This document shows positions 39,176 through 50,300 of a DNA stretch of 54,209 nucleotides, in pieces. The DNA comes from a virus: the IMG/VR virus record IMGVR_UViG_3300008050_000051, positions 1 to 54,209 of that record. The stretch is one strand, 5' to 3'. The position numbers were made by a program, and so were the translations under genes. Position 1 is the first letter of the stretch; each line of letters begins with the position of its first letter. The notes beneath the pieces are model-generated. The model saw only the letters and a program-made list of their open reading frames with translations. It had not been told where the DNA came from and did no database searches.

Positions 39176-39639
39176 TGGCTGCTAACCAGGAAGTTATTGT
39201 ATATGGGTCAATCTCCCCGAGATACAACAAACAAAGTATTACTTCTCAGAAGCAAGAAGTATATGGTTTATCCTTTCCTTTAGGTTCAGCTAGTGATGGA
39301 TCTTTCTTTACTAAAAAATCTGGAATTAATATGATTAAGGAAGCGGTAACCCAACTTTTACTAACAGAGCGGGGGGAGAGAATAATGCTCCCTAATTTTG
39401 GATGTAACCTAAGAAAATATTTATTTCAGCCGTTGGATGAGGGTACTTTTGAAGGCATTAAAAGGGAGATTCAGTATTCATTCAAAAACTATATTGTAGG
39501 TGCTAATATAGCAAAGCTGGCTGTTTTCCCTTTGGGAGAGGCTGGCCCAGCAGGGGGAAACTCCCTTAAGGTAGTCTTGAGCTTAAAACTAGATACCGCT
39601 GATTTAGAAATCTTTGACGTTGAGGTGGATATATCATGA
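39175..39639 (+). CDS. baseplate wedge protein, T4 gp25-like (GPW/gp25 family)
   Basis: ATG 39175 overlaps the previous stop (TGATG). 154 residues with GINMIKEAVTQLLLTERGER and IMLPNFGCNLRKYLFQPLDE, the gp25 signature in which T-x-x-G-E-R and P-x-x-G mark the sheath-initiator fold, then a C-terminal beta part. Gp25 links the baseplate wedge to the first sheath ring. Followed by a 4-bp overlap with the gp6-like gene. Confidence 0.88.
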   Translation: MAANQEVIVYGSISPRYNKQSITSQKQEVYGLSFPLGSASDGSFFTKKSGINMIKEAVTQLLLTERGERIMLPNFGCNLRKYLFQPLDEGTFEGIKREIQYSFKNYIVGANIAKLAVFPLGEAGPAGGNSLKVVLSLKLDTADLEIFDVEVDIS

Positions 39640-41213
39640 ATTTTTCAGGAACTATAGAATCGGACTTTATGAAGTTAGCAGAGGTGCCTGTACGCAAAAG
39701 GCCCTCTTTAATAAATTTTGCGGCTACCGATTTTTTAACTCTTAGAAATTCTTTAATTGATTACGCAAAAGCAGTCTACCCTAGGGATTATAAGTATTTC
39801 GTTGAATCAGATCTTGGAATGATGTTTCTAGAATTAGTAGCTTATATGGGATCTGTTATGTCCATGAAAGCAGATATGTTAGCAAACGAGAATTTTTTAG
39901 CAACTGCAAATCAGAGGAGTAGTGTAAAAAAATTACTGCAATTGATAGGGATTAGGATGAAGGGGCCACTCTCCTCCGCTGCTGATGCGATGCTTACCTC
40001 AGGGACTACCTTAGGTGCTAGTGTGAAAATCCTTCCCTCTTCTAGAACGATAGAGACTACATCACCCGAGGACGGTGGAGCGGTTACATTTACTTTGTAC
40101 AAGGTAGTTAACGGGTTAGTTGATACTGCAAATCAAACGGGAGATATTGACTTAGCCTTGTCCGAAGCTGTAGGATCCCCAAAAACTGTTTTTGAAAATC
40201 TTGTTCTACAAGAAGGGGCTCTCGTTAGAGACACGGGGAGTTTCGCAGCTACTGAAGGTGTTAAGACGATTAAATTAACACAGGGGCCTGTTGTTGAGGG
40301 AAGTGTGCAAGTATTCACTGAAGGCCCAGATGCCTCAAAAACAGGAGCTTTTGTAGAAGTTCCAAATGTATTTTTTGCTTCCGGGTCATCTGATAAGATT
40401 TTCGAAGTTATTTATGATGATGATTTTAACGCTACTGTAGTTTTCGGGGACGGTAGTGTTGGGGTCTCCCCCGATGATACCTCTACTTACTTTGTACATT
40501 ATCGAGTAGGAGGAGGGACTAGGGGAAATATTGGTAAAGATTCTATAAACACTACAATACTCTCTAGGGTCGGCCAATCTTTAAGTCTTACAAACACTTC
40601 TGAAGCCACTGGAGGCTCTAATGCAGAAACTTTAGATCATGCAAAAAGATATGCCCCATTAAATTTTAGACGGCAAGATAGGTTAGTTACTTTGGAAGAT
40701 TACTCAGTATTTGCTAACACCTTTATCAGCAGTTTTGGGACCGTGGGTAAAGCTACAGCAGCCACTAGACAAGCCTACTCTTCTGCTAATGTTTTAGATA
40801 TTTACATTTTAGAAAAAGCATCAGATTTTCAGTTACAAAGAGCTACTACCAACTTTAAGACAGAACTTCTCTCTGCGGCGAACAAAAAGAAAATGGCAAC
40901 CGATGACATCGTTGTTGTAGATGGCTTGATTAGAACTCTGGACCTAGTGACCACCATTAGGATTGATAGAGAAGAAGAGGATAATCAAGATCAAATTAAA
41001 GCAAAAGTTAGAGATAAGCTTTTAACTTTTATGAATGTGGATAATAGAGAGTTCGGAGAAGATTTTAGTGTAGCTGATGTAAACCGACAGATCTTTGAAG
41101 TCGAGGAAGTGCGATTTTCAACCATAGATAATATTGATCAAGATATAACGATTGATTTTAATGAAATTATTCAACTTAATAACTTAACTATAAATATAGA
41201 ATTGTTAGATTAA
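39636..41213 (+). CDS. baseplate wedge protein, T4 gp6-like (Baseplate_J)
   Basis: 525 residues with YFVESDLGMMFLELVAYMGS (about 51-70), a beta region with FGDGSVG (about 270-276, G-D-G-x-x-G motif of Baseplate_J), ARYAPLNFRRQDRLVTLEDY-like segment (about 340-360) and a final domain with NREFGEDFSVADVNRQIFEV. This is the conserved gp6/gpJ core that dimerises to form the baseplate inner ring. Shorter than T4 gp6 (660). Confidence 0.88.
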   Translation: MNFSGTIESDFMKLAEVPVRKRPSLINFAATDFLTLRNSLIDYAKAVYPRDYKYFVESDLGMMFLELVAYMGSVMSMKADMLANENFLATANQRSSVKKLLQLIGIRMKGPLSSAADAMLTSGTTLGASVKILPSSRTIETTSPEDGGAVTFTLYKVVNGLVDTANQTGDIDLALSEAVGSPKTVFENLVLQEGALVRDTGSFAATEGVKTIKLTQGPVVEGSVQVFTEGPDASKTGAFVEVPNVFFASGSSDKIFEVIYDDDFNATVVFGDGSVGVSPDDTSTYFVHYRVGGGTRGNIGKDSINTTILSRVGQSLSLTNTSEATGGSNAETLDHAKRYAPLNFRRQDRLVTLEDYSVFANTFISSFGTVGKATAATRQAYSSANVLDIYILEKASDFQLQRATTNFKTELLSAANKKKMATDDIVVVDGLIRTLDLVTTIRIDREEEDNQDQIKAKVRDKLLTFMNVDNREFGEDFSVADVNRQIFEVEEVRFSTIDNIDQDITIDFNEIIQLNNLTINIELLD

Positions 41214-44200
41214 TGTCTGATAGTAAGTACACCCCTAATCCTAGAAAATTCTACAAAACCAATTTTGTAGAACTAATTGAACTTATTACTCCTGAAGTTT
41301 ATAGGACTAAGGATTTTGAATTAAGCGGTACTGAAGTTAGTCCCCTGTCTAAAGTTATTAATTCCCACTTAAATGTTGCTTCAAATATAGCAAGTGTGAT
41401 TCCGTTATCCGCAGTAGCTAATACTCAGACTAGTAGTTTAGACGAGTTAAATGGTATAGCTCAATATTTTGTAAAGCAAAATGAATTAACAAAAATCAAT
41501 TCTTACCTGTTTGAAACTAAAATTCTACTACCTTTAGGAAGTACATTAGCAAACTTTGATACAAGTTCTGATTTTTCTAATTACCTATCCGCTACACTAC
41601 TTCCCAAAATAATCCCTCCTACAACTACCCAGGTTAATCCTCTACAAGCGAATATGGGGACGCTTTCTTCTTTGACAGGAAATGTAAACGCAAGTAGTGT
41701 TCATAATTACCTTGTTGACGCTTTGGGCTGGTTTTACTTTTTGAATACCTCAGCGCATGGAGGTTTAGATTATTCTCCATCTAGCTATGTTTTAGAGTCT
41801 CTAAACTCTTTATACTTAGGAGGAACTTTAGATACTGCTGATGGCATCAGAGGTCTTGTGGAGTATTTGTGGAAGAACAACGAAACCTGTTCCTTCGGAT
41901 CATACTTGCCTGAAGACTTTATTTCTGGAACTTTAGATGGAATCACGGAATCTAGTGCGGGGGTTCTGCCCACATATACAAGTGGCACCCAAAAACTTGA
42001 TGCGCTAAAGACCTTAGTAGATGTAGTTTATTCTCCTCTGTATATCGACCAGCAAGACTATACAGTAAAAACTGCATTCGATAATTATATTGATGCATCT
42101 TTGATTCTGGAGAATCGAGTTAACAAAGGTCCTCAAAGAAAGTTTAATACTTTACTTGGTTATGAGTTTGCTGATCTAAGTGATCAAGTAGAGAACATTA
42201 ATCTAATTTACGATATAGAAAATGTAAGTTCAGAGCAACTGCAATATATCGCAGACTTAATTGGATTTAAGCTTCGAGGAGCTTCCCCCGCAAAATGGCG
42301 ACATCAACTTAGAATAGCAGTAGATTTATATAAACAATCAGGAACTCTAGGAGCTATTCAAACTGCCATTAATGCTTTAATCACCGATTCCATTTTTGAT
42401 GTTTCCGGCAAAGTTGAAGAACTATGGGAATCCTATATCCCTTTTCTTATCTGGTATGCTTTGGGTACGGAATCACCATTATTTAAAGATTTGAATACTT
42501 GGACTCCTGGATTATCAATAGAGGGAGGAGTGTTCGCGTATAGTACTAGTAGCTTAGATGAAAATATTAAACTGGTTACGGATAGCATACTATTAGATCT
42601 ATACACATCTTTCCCTGATAATTTTCTGTTCCATGGGAAAAAGTTTGATGTCCCTCAATTATGGGTAGTAGATAATGATGGATGTACAACTGAAAGATAT
42701 ACTATAGTAAATCAAGGAGGTATGAAGCCTTTTCATGTTCATACCGTAGATAGTCCTGGATTCCAAGCGTACAAACAAGATGCTAAACTATTTGGGGAAA
42801 GTAACGCTTTTGAGGCTGCAACTGGATTTGGTGTTTTAGGTTCAGGAGTTTACATGGCGGGATTGGAACATCCTTCAACAGGGGAGCGTCCAGTATACCT
42901 AAAGCCTGAAGGGGATATAAGTTTCTTATTTAATTACAGAAACAAGACCAATTATCCTATGCCTCCTTTCGAGGATGTCAAGTACTATAGAGATTGCACT
43001 GTTACTGCGGACATGGTGGATTTCTTAGTTGAAAGATTAAAATGCTTTAAAGTGAAACCTTCTTTTGCTGATGAAGTTGGAAACTTTATCTTGAGCAGTG
43101 CAGTTACAGATGATTCTGATTTAGGGGCCTTAAACGAATTCTTAATGTTGTTTAGTTCGGTGCAAGTTCCATCGAATTTTAATGATGTAATGTTAAGCAT
43201 TTCTGATTACGAGAAAAACTTGCTAAACTTATGGAATGGCAAATCTTCTCATCTGTTTATTAACTTCAAGGACACAGATTTTGATTTTAGTAAAACTACT
43301 CTTGAGGGGGATGGGAGATATGCTTTATATGAAGCCTCTCGAATTGCTAGAGAGTTTTCCCCTGCTCATGCAATTACTAGAGTAAATCTAACAGCCAGTT
43401 CTGAGGACTTTTTTAGTACATCAAGTGCGAAGTATCAGTATTTAGGTTTAGATAACGATGATTCAAGAACAGGGTACACTTCAGGCTCGATTCTGTCCAA
43501 TTTTGAGTGGAGTGGAGTTGACATGGGGGCAGTGTCTCCAGGAACTACAACTGGTAGAGGGGGATTGAATACATTTAAACGTGAAGATGTAGATGATATT
43601 AGAGATGTTCTCCTTAGTTCGACTACCGCTGTTTCCCTTGGATCAGTCCCCAGGAGGGCACTAAGAAGACGAAATCTAAAGTACCTTCTACCTCACGAAG
43701 GGTACTACGATAGGACGGGCTTCAACGGGCCTGTAAGCTACGATCCCTCTACCTTGGAGGAGTCCATGCCTAGCTCGCTTGGTGAGCTTACGCTGGGTTA
43801 TGTAGCGTCTGCTGGCAAGTTCTATCCTGTGCTGGATCCCGTGAATCCTTCGGGCGTATGGCATGAATGCGAGAAGCTTGATTCTTCACGACAATTCTCA
43901 GGAGTTTATACTAGTGCTACCTTCCCGTATCGAGGGCTTTCTGCATTAGGATCTAATAGTAAGATGCCAGAGATTGCTTCTGCTACTGCGAGATATGTTG
44001 ATAGAGGGCAAGTCCCCAGGATATACAATACAATGCACCAATTGTTTGAATTAAAAGCTTATGACCAAGGATCTATGCTTTTAAGTTCCACAAGTGTATA
44101 TGATTCAGATGCTTATTGGAAAAACAATAAACAGAGCTTGGCTAATCTTGCTATTGCTAGTGGGTATGTTTTAAACTCTTTTACAGATTATGAAAACTTT

Positions 44201-45604
44201 AAGTTTGGCACAGGATTACAGCGAGCACATAGAGATTATTGTAAATATTTTGCAAAACATCCTTTGGGATTGAATGAGTTAGATAAGACAGGGGGTAATT
44301 TATTTTCTCAAGTATTTAATTTAGGGTTATTCAATTGTGATTTTGCTCTAGCTGGGTCTGCTGTAGGAAATATGATTGCTTCTACTACGGATAGCGCAAG
44401 CGCAATCAATAATGAAAACGTGTGGTACGAGGGCGCAGACGGAACTTACATTGCGGATCAAGCTAATCAGAGCGTGGTTCCCTTATCTGGGACCTGGGTT
44501 CAGGGAAATAGATATAATGCGGAATTAAGAAACCCAGCTATTCTTAGCGGAGTAGAATTCTGCGATATCTCTGGAGCACCTTCGGCTAATCAGTTTACTA
44601 TTTTTAAATTAGATTCTTCAACGGCAACTAAAGGAATGGAGAATACTCTAATTGATAATACTGTGGTTAAATGTAAATCAGTAGGAGGGTTGCCTAGAAT
44701 TAGGTTTGACCTCTCGGCTTATGGAGATAGACGAAATTACTTTATAAAAGATCACAAATTTAAATTAGATATTAAGTCCTTAGTAGCAGAAGAGAATAGC
44801 TCCCTTCTTGGAGGAGGTTCTGTGGGTGTCTGGATTCATACAGAACCTAAGGAGGGAATATTATGGAGCTGGACTCCGAAGCAGAAGTGGGAAGTATTAA
44901 AGCAATCTAGAATTTCTATTCCTTTAGTGAATAATGTTTTATCACATAAATATACTTTTTCTGAGAAGCCTCCTAGTTTTGTGGATAAAGAATACTGTTT
45001 AGGAAATTATTCAGATTCTAATATAGAAATAAATAATAATACGTTAAAAAATATTAAATCTAATTACTTTGAAAATTTTGTGATTGAGTTTGATACTAGA
45101 AACTATACTATACATAATAATTCAGAATATTTAGATATTATTCCCATGGATAACGAAGTTTATGAAATTACAGAGCAAGTAAATACGGAAGATACAAATT
45201 ATATTGTTGAAGTATTCTTTGTTCCAAATAGTAATTCCAATAAATACCTTCTTTTAGATTCAATTAATCTTCAGGATGTGACCCAAAGGGAAAATGCTGG
45301 TATTGGCACAGCACATGGAATAGAAACTAGTGGGATACCCTTAACACCTTTTGTACAAGAAGATAAAATATATTTAAATAAAGAGCAGCTCAGAGATGTA
45401 TTTAAATTCTATAATGGATTGATGGGACAAGGCACAGGACTTTATTCAACTTCTCTTGCTTCTAGAGATGCTGTAATTACTTCTAGCACATTAGAATTGA
45501 GTGGAGGAAGTAGGCTAAATTATAGAATACAGCCTGATTGGACTCCTGGCTATTCTAAATCAGCTAATTGGTTGCAATATACAAATGTGGAGTTTGATAA
45601 CTAA
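41213..45604 (+). CDS. large baseplate wedge protein with P2 gpI-like domain (1463 aa)
   Basis: Directly after gp6-like with a one-base overlap. Residues ~325-395 carry SSEQLQYIADLIGFKLRG, RHQLRIAVDLYKQSGTLGAI and AINALI, the P2 tail protein I pattern. The remainder is long, beta-rich and unassigned, with several Gly/Ser stretches. T4 gp7 (1032 residues) occupies the same place after gp6 in the wedge, so this may be its functional equivalent. It probably spans the wedge and anchors fibres. Confidence 0.65.
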   Translation: MSDSKYTPNPRKFYKTNFVELIELITPEVYRTKDFELSGTEVSPLSKVINSHLNVASNIASVIPLSAVANTQTSSLDELNGIAQYFVKQNELTKINSYLFETKILLPLGSTLANFDTSSDFSNYLSATLLPKIIPPTTTQVNPLQANMGTLSSLTGNVNASSVHNYLVDALGWFYFLNTSAHGGLDYSPSSYVLESLNSLYLGGTLDTADGIRGLVEYLWKNNETCSFGSYLPEDFISGTLDGITESSAGVLPTYTSGTQKLDALKTLVDVVYSPLYIDQQDYTVKTAFDNYIDASLILENRVNKGPQRKFNTLLGYEFADLSDQVENINLIYDIENVSSEQLQYIADLIGFKLRGASPAKWRHQLRIAVDLYKQSGTLGAIQTAINALITDSIFDVSGKVEELWESYIPFLIWYALGTESPLFKDLNTWTPGLSIEGGVFAYSTSSLDENIKLVTDSILLDLYTSFPDNFLFHGKKFDVPQLWVVDNDGCTTERYTIVNQGGMKPFHVHTVDSPGFQAYKQDAKLFGESNAFEAATGFGVLGSGVYMAGLEHPSTGERPVYLKPEGDISFLFNYRNKTNYPMPPFEDVKYYRDCTVTADMVDFLVERLKCFKVKPSFADEVGNFILSSAVTDDSDLGALNEFLMLFSSVQVPSNFNDVMLSISDYEKNLLNLWNGKSSHLFINFKDTDFDFSKTTLEGDGRYALYEASRIAREFSPAHAITRVNLTASSEDFFSTSSAKYQYLGLDNDDSRTGYTSGSILSNFEWSGVDMGAVSPGTTTGRGGLNTFKREDVDDIRDVLLSSTTAVSLGSVPRRALRRRNLKYLLPHEGYYDRTGFNGPVSYDPSTLEESMPSSLGELTLGYVASAGKFYPVLDPVNPSGVWHECEKLDSSRQFSGVYTSATFPYRGLSALGSNSKMPEIASATARYVDRGQVPRIYNTMHQLFELKAYDQGSMLLSSTSVYDSDAYWKNNKQSLANLAIASGYVLNSFTDYENFKFGTGLQRAHRDYCKYFAKHPLGLNELDKTGGNLFSQVFNLGLFNCDFALAGSAVGNMIASTTDSASAINNENVWYEGADGTYIADQANQSVVPLSGTWVQGNRYNAELRNPAILSGVEFCDISGAPSANQFTIFKLDSSTATKGMENTLIDNTVVKCKSVGGLPRIRFDLSAYGDRRNYFIKDHKFKLDIKSLVAEENSSLLGGGSVGVWIHTEPKEGILWSWTPKQKWEVLKQSRISIPLVNNVLSHKYTFSEKPPSFVDKEYCLGNYSDSNIEINNNTLKNIKSNYFENFVIEFDTRNYTIHNNSEYLDIIPMDNEVYEITEQVNTEDTNYIVEVFFVPNSNSNKYLLLDSINLQDVTQRENAGIGTAHGIETSGIPLTPFVQEDKIYLNKEQLRDVFKFYNGLMGQGTGLYSTSLASRDAVITSSTLELSGGSRLNYRIQPDWTPGYSKSANWLQYTNVEFDN

Positions 45605-46734
45605 TGAGAGGTGAAGTAGAAATTTGGAAAGGGAATACCTTACTTTATAAAGACTCCAATATGCTTGCTGATGGGGCTGGGGAGCTTTTAGCTGATATAA
45701 TGACTGTCTCCCCATCATTATCTGGGATTGAGGATCATGCAACTTCTTCAATACTCGATACCTCAAACTATACAATACAAGCTATTTCTTTCGGCACAGG
45801 GGCAGATGCTTTCAGAGATAATGCTTATAAATCAGGTTCTCTTCAAGATGCTACTAATGCGGTTAAACTACCTAATGAAAATGAAACTAACTCTTATGTA
45901 AGTCTAACTTATGAAGGAGATATAGAAAATTTTGATGGAAGTGCATATAGACCAGTTGTTGGAGTTCCTATCGCGCCAGATCCATCCTTAAAAACTTTAG
46001 AGTTGGATACTTCTGTATCTTCAGAGGTTAGCGGTATTGCAGTAAGTAGTGTAATTCCTGGAAATGGGCAACTTTTGAATTTTTTACCTAGTGCAATCTA
46101 TAGCGCAACTTTTGAAGGGGGACCTTTTGACAATGGATTATCTGGGTATACAGCCTCAAGATATCTTGGGGCATTTAGTAATGGGTCTTCAACTGCTGAA
46201 ACCACTCATGTAACTGTTAATAAGGGTGGAAGTACTGTGTTTAGTCCCTTTTTTCAGGGGGTCGGGACTGGAAGCTTTTTTAACGAAGTAAGCTCCATGG
46301 ATGTATCAGGATTTGTTAATATGGTAATGTCGGGCAGTCCAGGGACTACTACAGGGTATGGTATGAGTTCTACGGCTAGTGGATTGTGTGTTTCTGGGGG
46401 CCATAAACATACTTCATTAACTATTCAATTTACCGAACCTTTTGGAACGGTAGAGTATTCTGTCCAATTATCAAAGAATGATATTATCACTACAAATGTT
46501 TACGGTGGAATTTATCATTTAGGATTATGGACTATTGATATGCAAAAATCTCTGCTAAATGGAAATACTCCCCCTTTCGCCTTCAGTGTACTAAATAACC
46601 CTAGGAAATATAAATTATTTGCTAGGAAGGGGTTATCCAAAAATCTTGGGTGGATTGATCAACATTCGACTATTTCCCCTGCTTTGAATGAGCATTCTGA
46701 CCTAACTATTAAATGGAGATTACATTTCCTATGA
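45604..46734 (+). CDS. tail/baseplate fibre-type protein A (376 aa)
   Basis: Begins MRGEVEIWKGNTLLYKDSNM with LADGAGELLADIM, a short N-terminal domain shared in pattern with the next gene. The body is beta-rich with PGNGQLL and AETTHVTVNKGGS segments and a C-terminal ALNEHSDLTIKWRLHF. The shared ends and adjacency suggest duplicated paralogues forming appendages. No database family is named. Confidence 0.5.
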   Translation: MRGEVEIWKGNTLLYKDSNMLADGAGELLADIMTVSPSLSGIEDHATSSILDTSNYTIQAISFGTGADAFRDNAYKSGSLQDATNAVKLPNENETNSYVSLTYEGDIENFDGSAYRPVVGVPIAPDPSLKTLELDTSVSSEVSGIAVSSVIPGNGQLLNFLPSAIYSATFEGGPFDNGLSGYTASRYLGAFSNGSSTAETTHVTVNKGGSTVFSPFFQGVGTGSFFNEVSSMDVSGFVNMVMSGSPGTTTGYGMSSTASGLCVSGGHKHTSLTIQFTEPFGTVEYSVQLSKNDIITTNVYGGIYHLGLWTIDMQKSLLNGNTPPFAFSVLNNPRKYKLFARKGLSKNLGWIDQHSTISPALNEHSDLTIKWRLHFL

Positions 46735-47333
46735 AAAATTTTACAGAAGAATTAGGTATTAACGGACATCTTACCATCATTAAGAAATTTACTGATGGTC
46801 AAGAAGAAGTTGTCTTCGATGACCATAATATTATTGTATCTGGTATGGGAGTAGGACTAACTTATATGTTTACTGGGTCGGGGTCAAACTCAGTTCTTGA
46901 TTATCAGATTGATCGCTTTCAGATCGGGGTTTCAGGACCTCCTGCTGGAGGGGTGACTAGTGCTATTTATGAGCTTTCTGGAGCCCTTGAAGAAGATGAA
47001 TACGGGGCAGGAAGTAATCTCTTTATAAAGAAGGGGTTTCAAATAAAAAACCAAGGTAGTTCTGACACGACTTATGCTGCATTAATTCCAGCTAATAAAA
47101 TAACTAAGATTGGAGATTCCTCTGTTAGGTATACTTTAGTTGTTGATGAGGAAGCTTGTAATGGCCTTGAGAGAGATAGTTTAGAAGCAAATATCAATGA
47201 AGTTGGATTATTAATGAAAAATCCTAAAGGGAGTACGGCAGGAGAGCCTATCCTAGTAGCCTATAGAACTTTTAGTAATATAATGAAGACTGATGATTTC
47301 AGTTTAATTTTTAGATGGACAATTAATTTCTAA
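46731..47333 (+). CDS. tail/baseplate fibre-type protein B (200 aa)
   Basis: ATG 46731 overlaps the previous stop as ATGA; an ATG at 46713 is less likely. Its N-terminus (GHLTIIKKFTDGQEEVVFDD then SGMGVGLTYMFTGSG) and C-terminus (DDFSLIFRWTINF) resemble those of the preceding protein (ending DLTIKWRLHF), so it looks like a shorter paralogue lacking the middle. Function is unknown, probably structural. Confidence 0.5.
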   Translation: MKNFTEELGINGHLTIIKKFTDGQEEVVFDDHNIIVSGMGVGLTYMFTGSGSNSVLDYQIDRFQIGVSGPPAGGVTSAIYELSGALEEDEYGAGSNLFIKKGFQIKNQGSSDTTYAALIPANKITKIGDSSVRYTLVVDEEACNGLERDSLEANINEVGLLMKNPKGSTAGEPILVAYRTFSNIMKTDDFSLIFRWTINF

Positions 47334-50300
47334 TGCCTTTTAATAGAAACGATATTTATACCAGTAGCGGTAATGTTATGCTATTTAACGCTTGGACTCC
47401 ATATGTCTCCAAGTATGATACCAGCTCGTTTTACAATTGGGAGCAAGATAATTTACCTTTGTATGACCTTGAGGAGCGTACTTATGAGCTTTGGGAACAG
47501 CAAGGTTTTACCACTTCGGCTGGAGTCCCAGGGCTTGCACTAACTGTCTCTGCTGATACTCCCACTGCAACTTTAGCTGCTAATAATAATATATTTACAG
47601 ATCTAAGCTCTTGTATAGCTGCGATCCCTAAGGTGGTTAGGTTTCCTGTACTAATTGAAGTAGGAAATTTTGGAGATCTTGGAAAATTAGAGCTACATAA
47701 TTTCCGAATTGAGGAGGAGGGGTCTATTGAGATTATTAATAGAGGGTTCAGCAGAGCCTATAATGCTTCTGCTTATGTTCAGACTTCCGAGACAAGCCCT
47801 CAATACAATTCCTCTCATGATTTAGTAAAACAAGTATCGAGTATAGATTTAAGTTCTACTCTTACTGATACGTCTTGTATTCATATTTCAACTACTGTGT
47901 TGAGTGCAGCAGGAGACACTAGGGTTCCTAATAACGTGAACACAGCTTTCTACCCAAGGCACAATTTTAGGGAAGCCCCGCTCTCTATTTCTATAGATAC
48001 AGCAAACTCATTTACGGGGTCGTTGAATGAATTCAGCTCTGATCCTTATGAAGAGAATGCAGGAACATCACCAGACAATACTTTAGGTACTATAGATGTT
48101 AGTGCTACTAACCAAAATACAGACTTAACTATCTATAGGCCAGGGACTGCTACAGGATCTATAGCTACTGCTGCTGTAGGTGGGAACTATTATCTAAACA
48201 AGTGCTCTGAAATCAGCGTTAAGAATTGTGACGGTCCTATTTATATTAGAAACTTCTTTGTTGATGGGGAAACTACTCGCAAGTATGCTATTGAAGTGAT
48301 AAATTCAGATGTGCTTCTTGAAAACTGTGCTGGGGTAAGGGCACAAGAGGCAGGATTTAAATTCAACAACTCCAAAATAACTCTTTCAAGATCTGCTGCT
48401 GCTTATAGAAACTATAAGTTAACAAGTACGACTACTAGGGAAGCTCAAACAGGGTATGGGTTCCATGCAGTTAATAGTGAAGTTCTTGTTAGCTCCCTCC
48501 CAACTGTAGTAGGGACTACTTATGCTGGGGATACAGGAGGTTCGGGGGTTGATTGCACTGTTATTGCTTCTAGAAATTATGCAGGTTTTGTTTTAGATAA
48601 TTCCAAACTAACAGGAGGTGTTCAGAGAGCAGTCGCTACAAATGCTTTGGGTGCTAGTATGGTAGGATCTGAAGTAAATACTGGGTACGGGGTTATTTTA
48701 AATAACTCAGAAATGAATATAAAAGGACTGCTGGATATCTATGGTAACGATAAAGGTATTCAAGCTGATGGATCAAAAGTAGTATTTGAAAATCTATGTA
48801 TTGATGCCCATAGTGGGGAAGCCATTAGATGCAGAAATTCAGCATTTATCTTCGATTCACCAGCCGCACCCACAGCAGCGGGACAACAGGATAGAATGCA
48901 GTTGGATATGTCCGCTAACGCCCAGCATATAGATTTAATGAAAAATAGTTCTTTCGGGTTTAGAAGGAAAAACCATATCCCAGAACTATATGGAAATACA
49001 AAATTCGAAGTTGCTCACGGGGTTTTAAAGTGGGATGGTTCCAATCAGGCTTGGTTACCAGCTTTATCTGTTAATGACAATTCAAATCTTGAGTTACTTC
49101 AAACTAACTTATCTGTTTCTGGTGCTGGGACTGGTAATTTTGATAGAACAAATCCTTCTTATGGAAGAGCAATTAGGGCTACAAAAAATTCTAAAATAAG
49201 TTGTTTCGGATCCAAGACGGGATGCACTTTTATATTTGGGCAAGCTCTTTATTCCCCAAAAATAGCAGGAATTTATGCTAATGAAGGATCTGAAATTAAT
49301 TTTCATGGGCCAACTGCCATAGGTCAATTTGCTGTAGACGTTCTGGTTGAAGATAATTCGGTACTTAATATTGAACCCGCACGAACTAGAGACTCCTTCG
49401 GATTAGAAGTTAGTGGATTTGATTTACAGAATGGGGAAAATCATACTTCTGTCGAGCTTCATTCCACTAGAGCGTGTCTTGTTGCTAATAAAAATTCTGT
49501 TATTAATATGCAAGATCTAGGAGCTTTTCCTGCATACTGGAAAAATACTTCTTTCGGGCAGGAAATGCTCGATGCCGGATTTGATTATACCATAAACACA
49601 TTCGAAACAAGTGCATACACCTCTTCTGGCTCTTTGCAATTTTACCCAAATCCTCAAAATCTAGGAGCTATAAATAATTATAACTTAGACGATCTTGCGA
49701 CAGGAGCTTCATTTAACCCTGCTAATATTCCTGTATTTACAGCTACAGCAGCGTATATCAATAGATTTTTCAAAACTACGGATGCTTTAGGTGGTGGCTC
49801 GCTTGATGATTTAGATTATATCACGCAAGGAGGAGTATGTGTTCGTGCTACAGAAGATAGTGTTGTTAATGTAAAAAATGTTCATTTCCCTGTAGGAACT
49901 AATACTAGCCCTTTAGATGGTTTTTATTACAATGTGAGTGGCTCTGATTGTGATAAACTAATGATTTGGAATATTGCAGATTCATCTAGACTTAATGCTT
50001 CCTTCCTTTCAGTGAGTGGTATGTGGCCTGGAAGTACTCAATATCACGGGCCTAGTGCTCTTTGGGCATCCTCTGTGGACGGGACTAATGCAGGGAATGC
50101 TTATGACAGTATAGCTTCTGGGGCTCCTGAAAACACCCCTGATACTGGATCCTTAAGTATTTTGGATGCTTTCGGAGCAGGAAGTTCAGTTTGGGTTATT
50201 CCTTCTGGGGTTAGTTTCGCAAGTCCTTTTGATGCTTTCTACCCTGTCTCAGGTCTTGTGAATGACGTAACTGCGAGAGCCCTAGAACAGGCTGGAATTA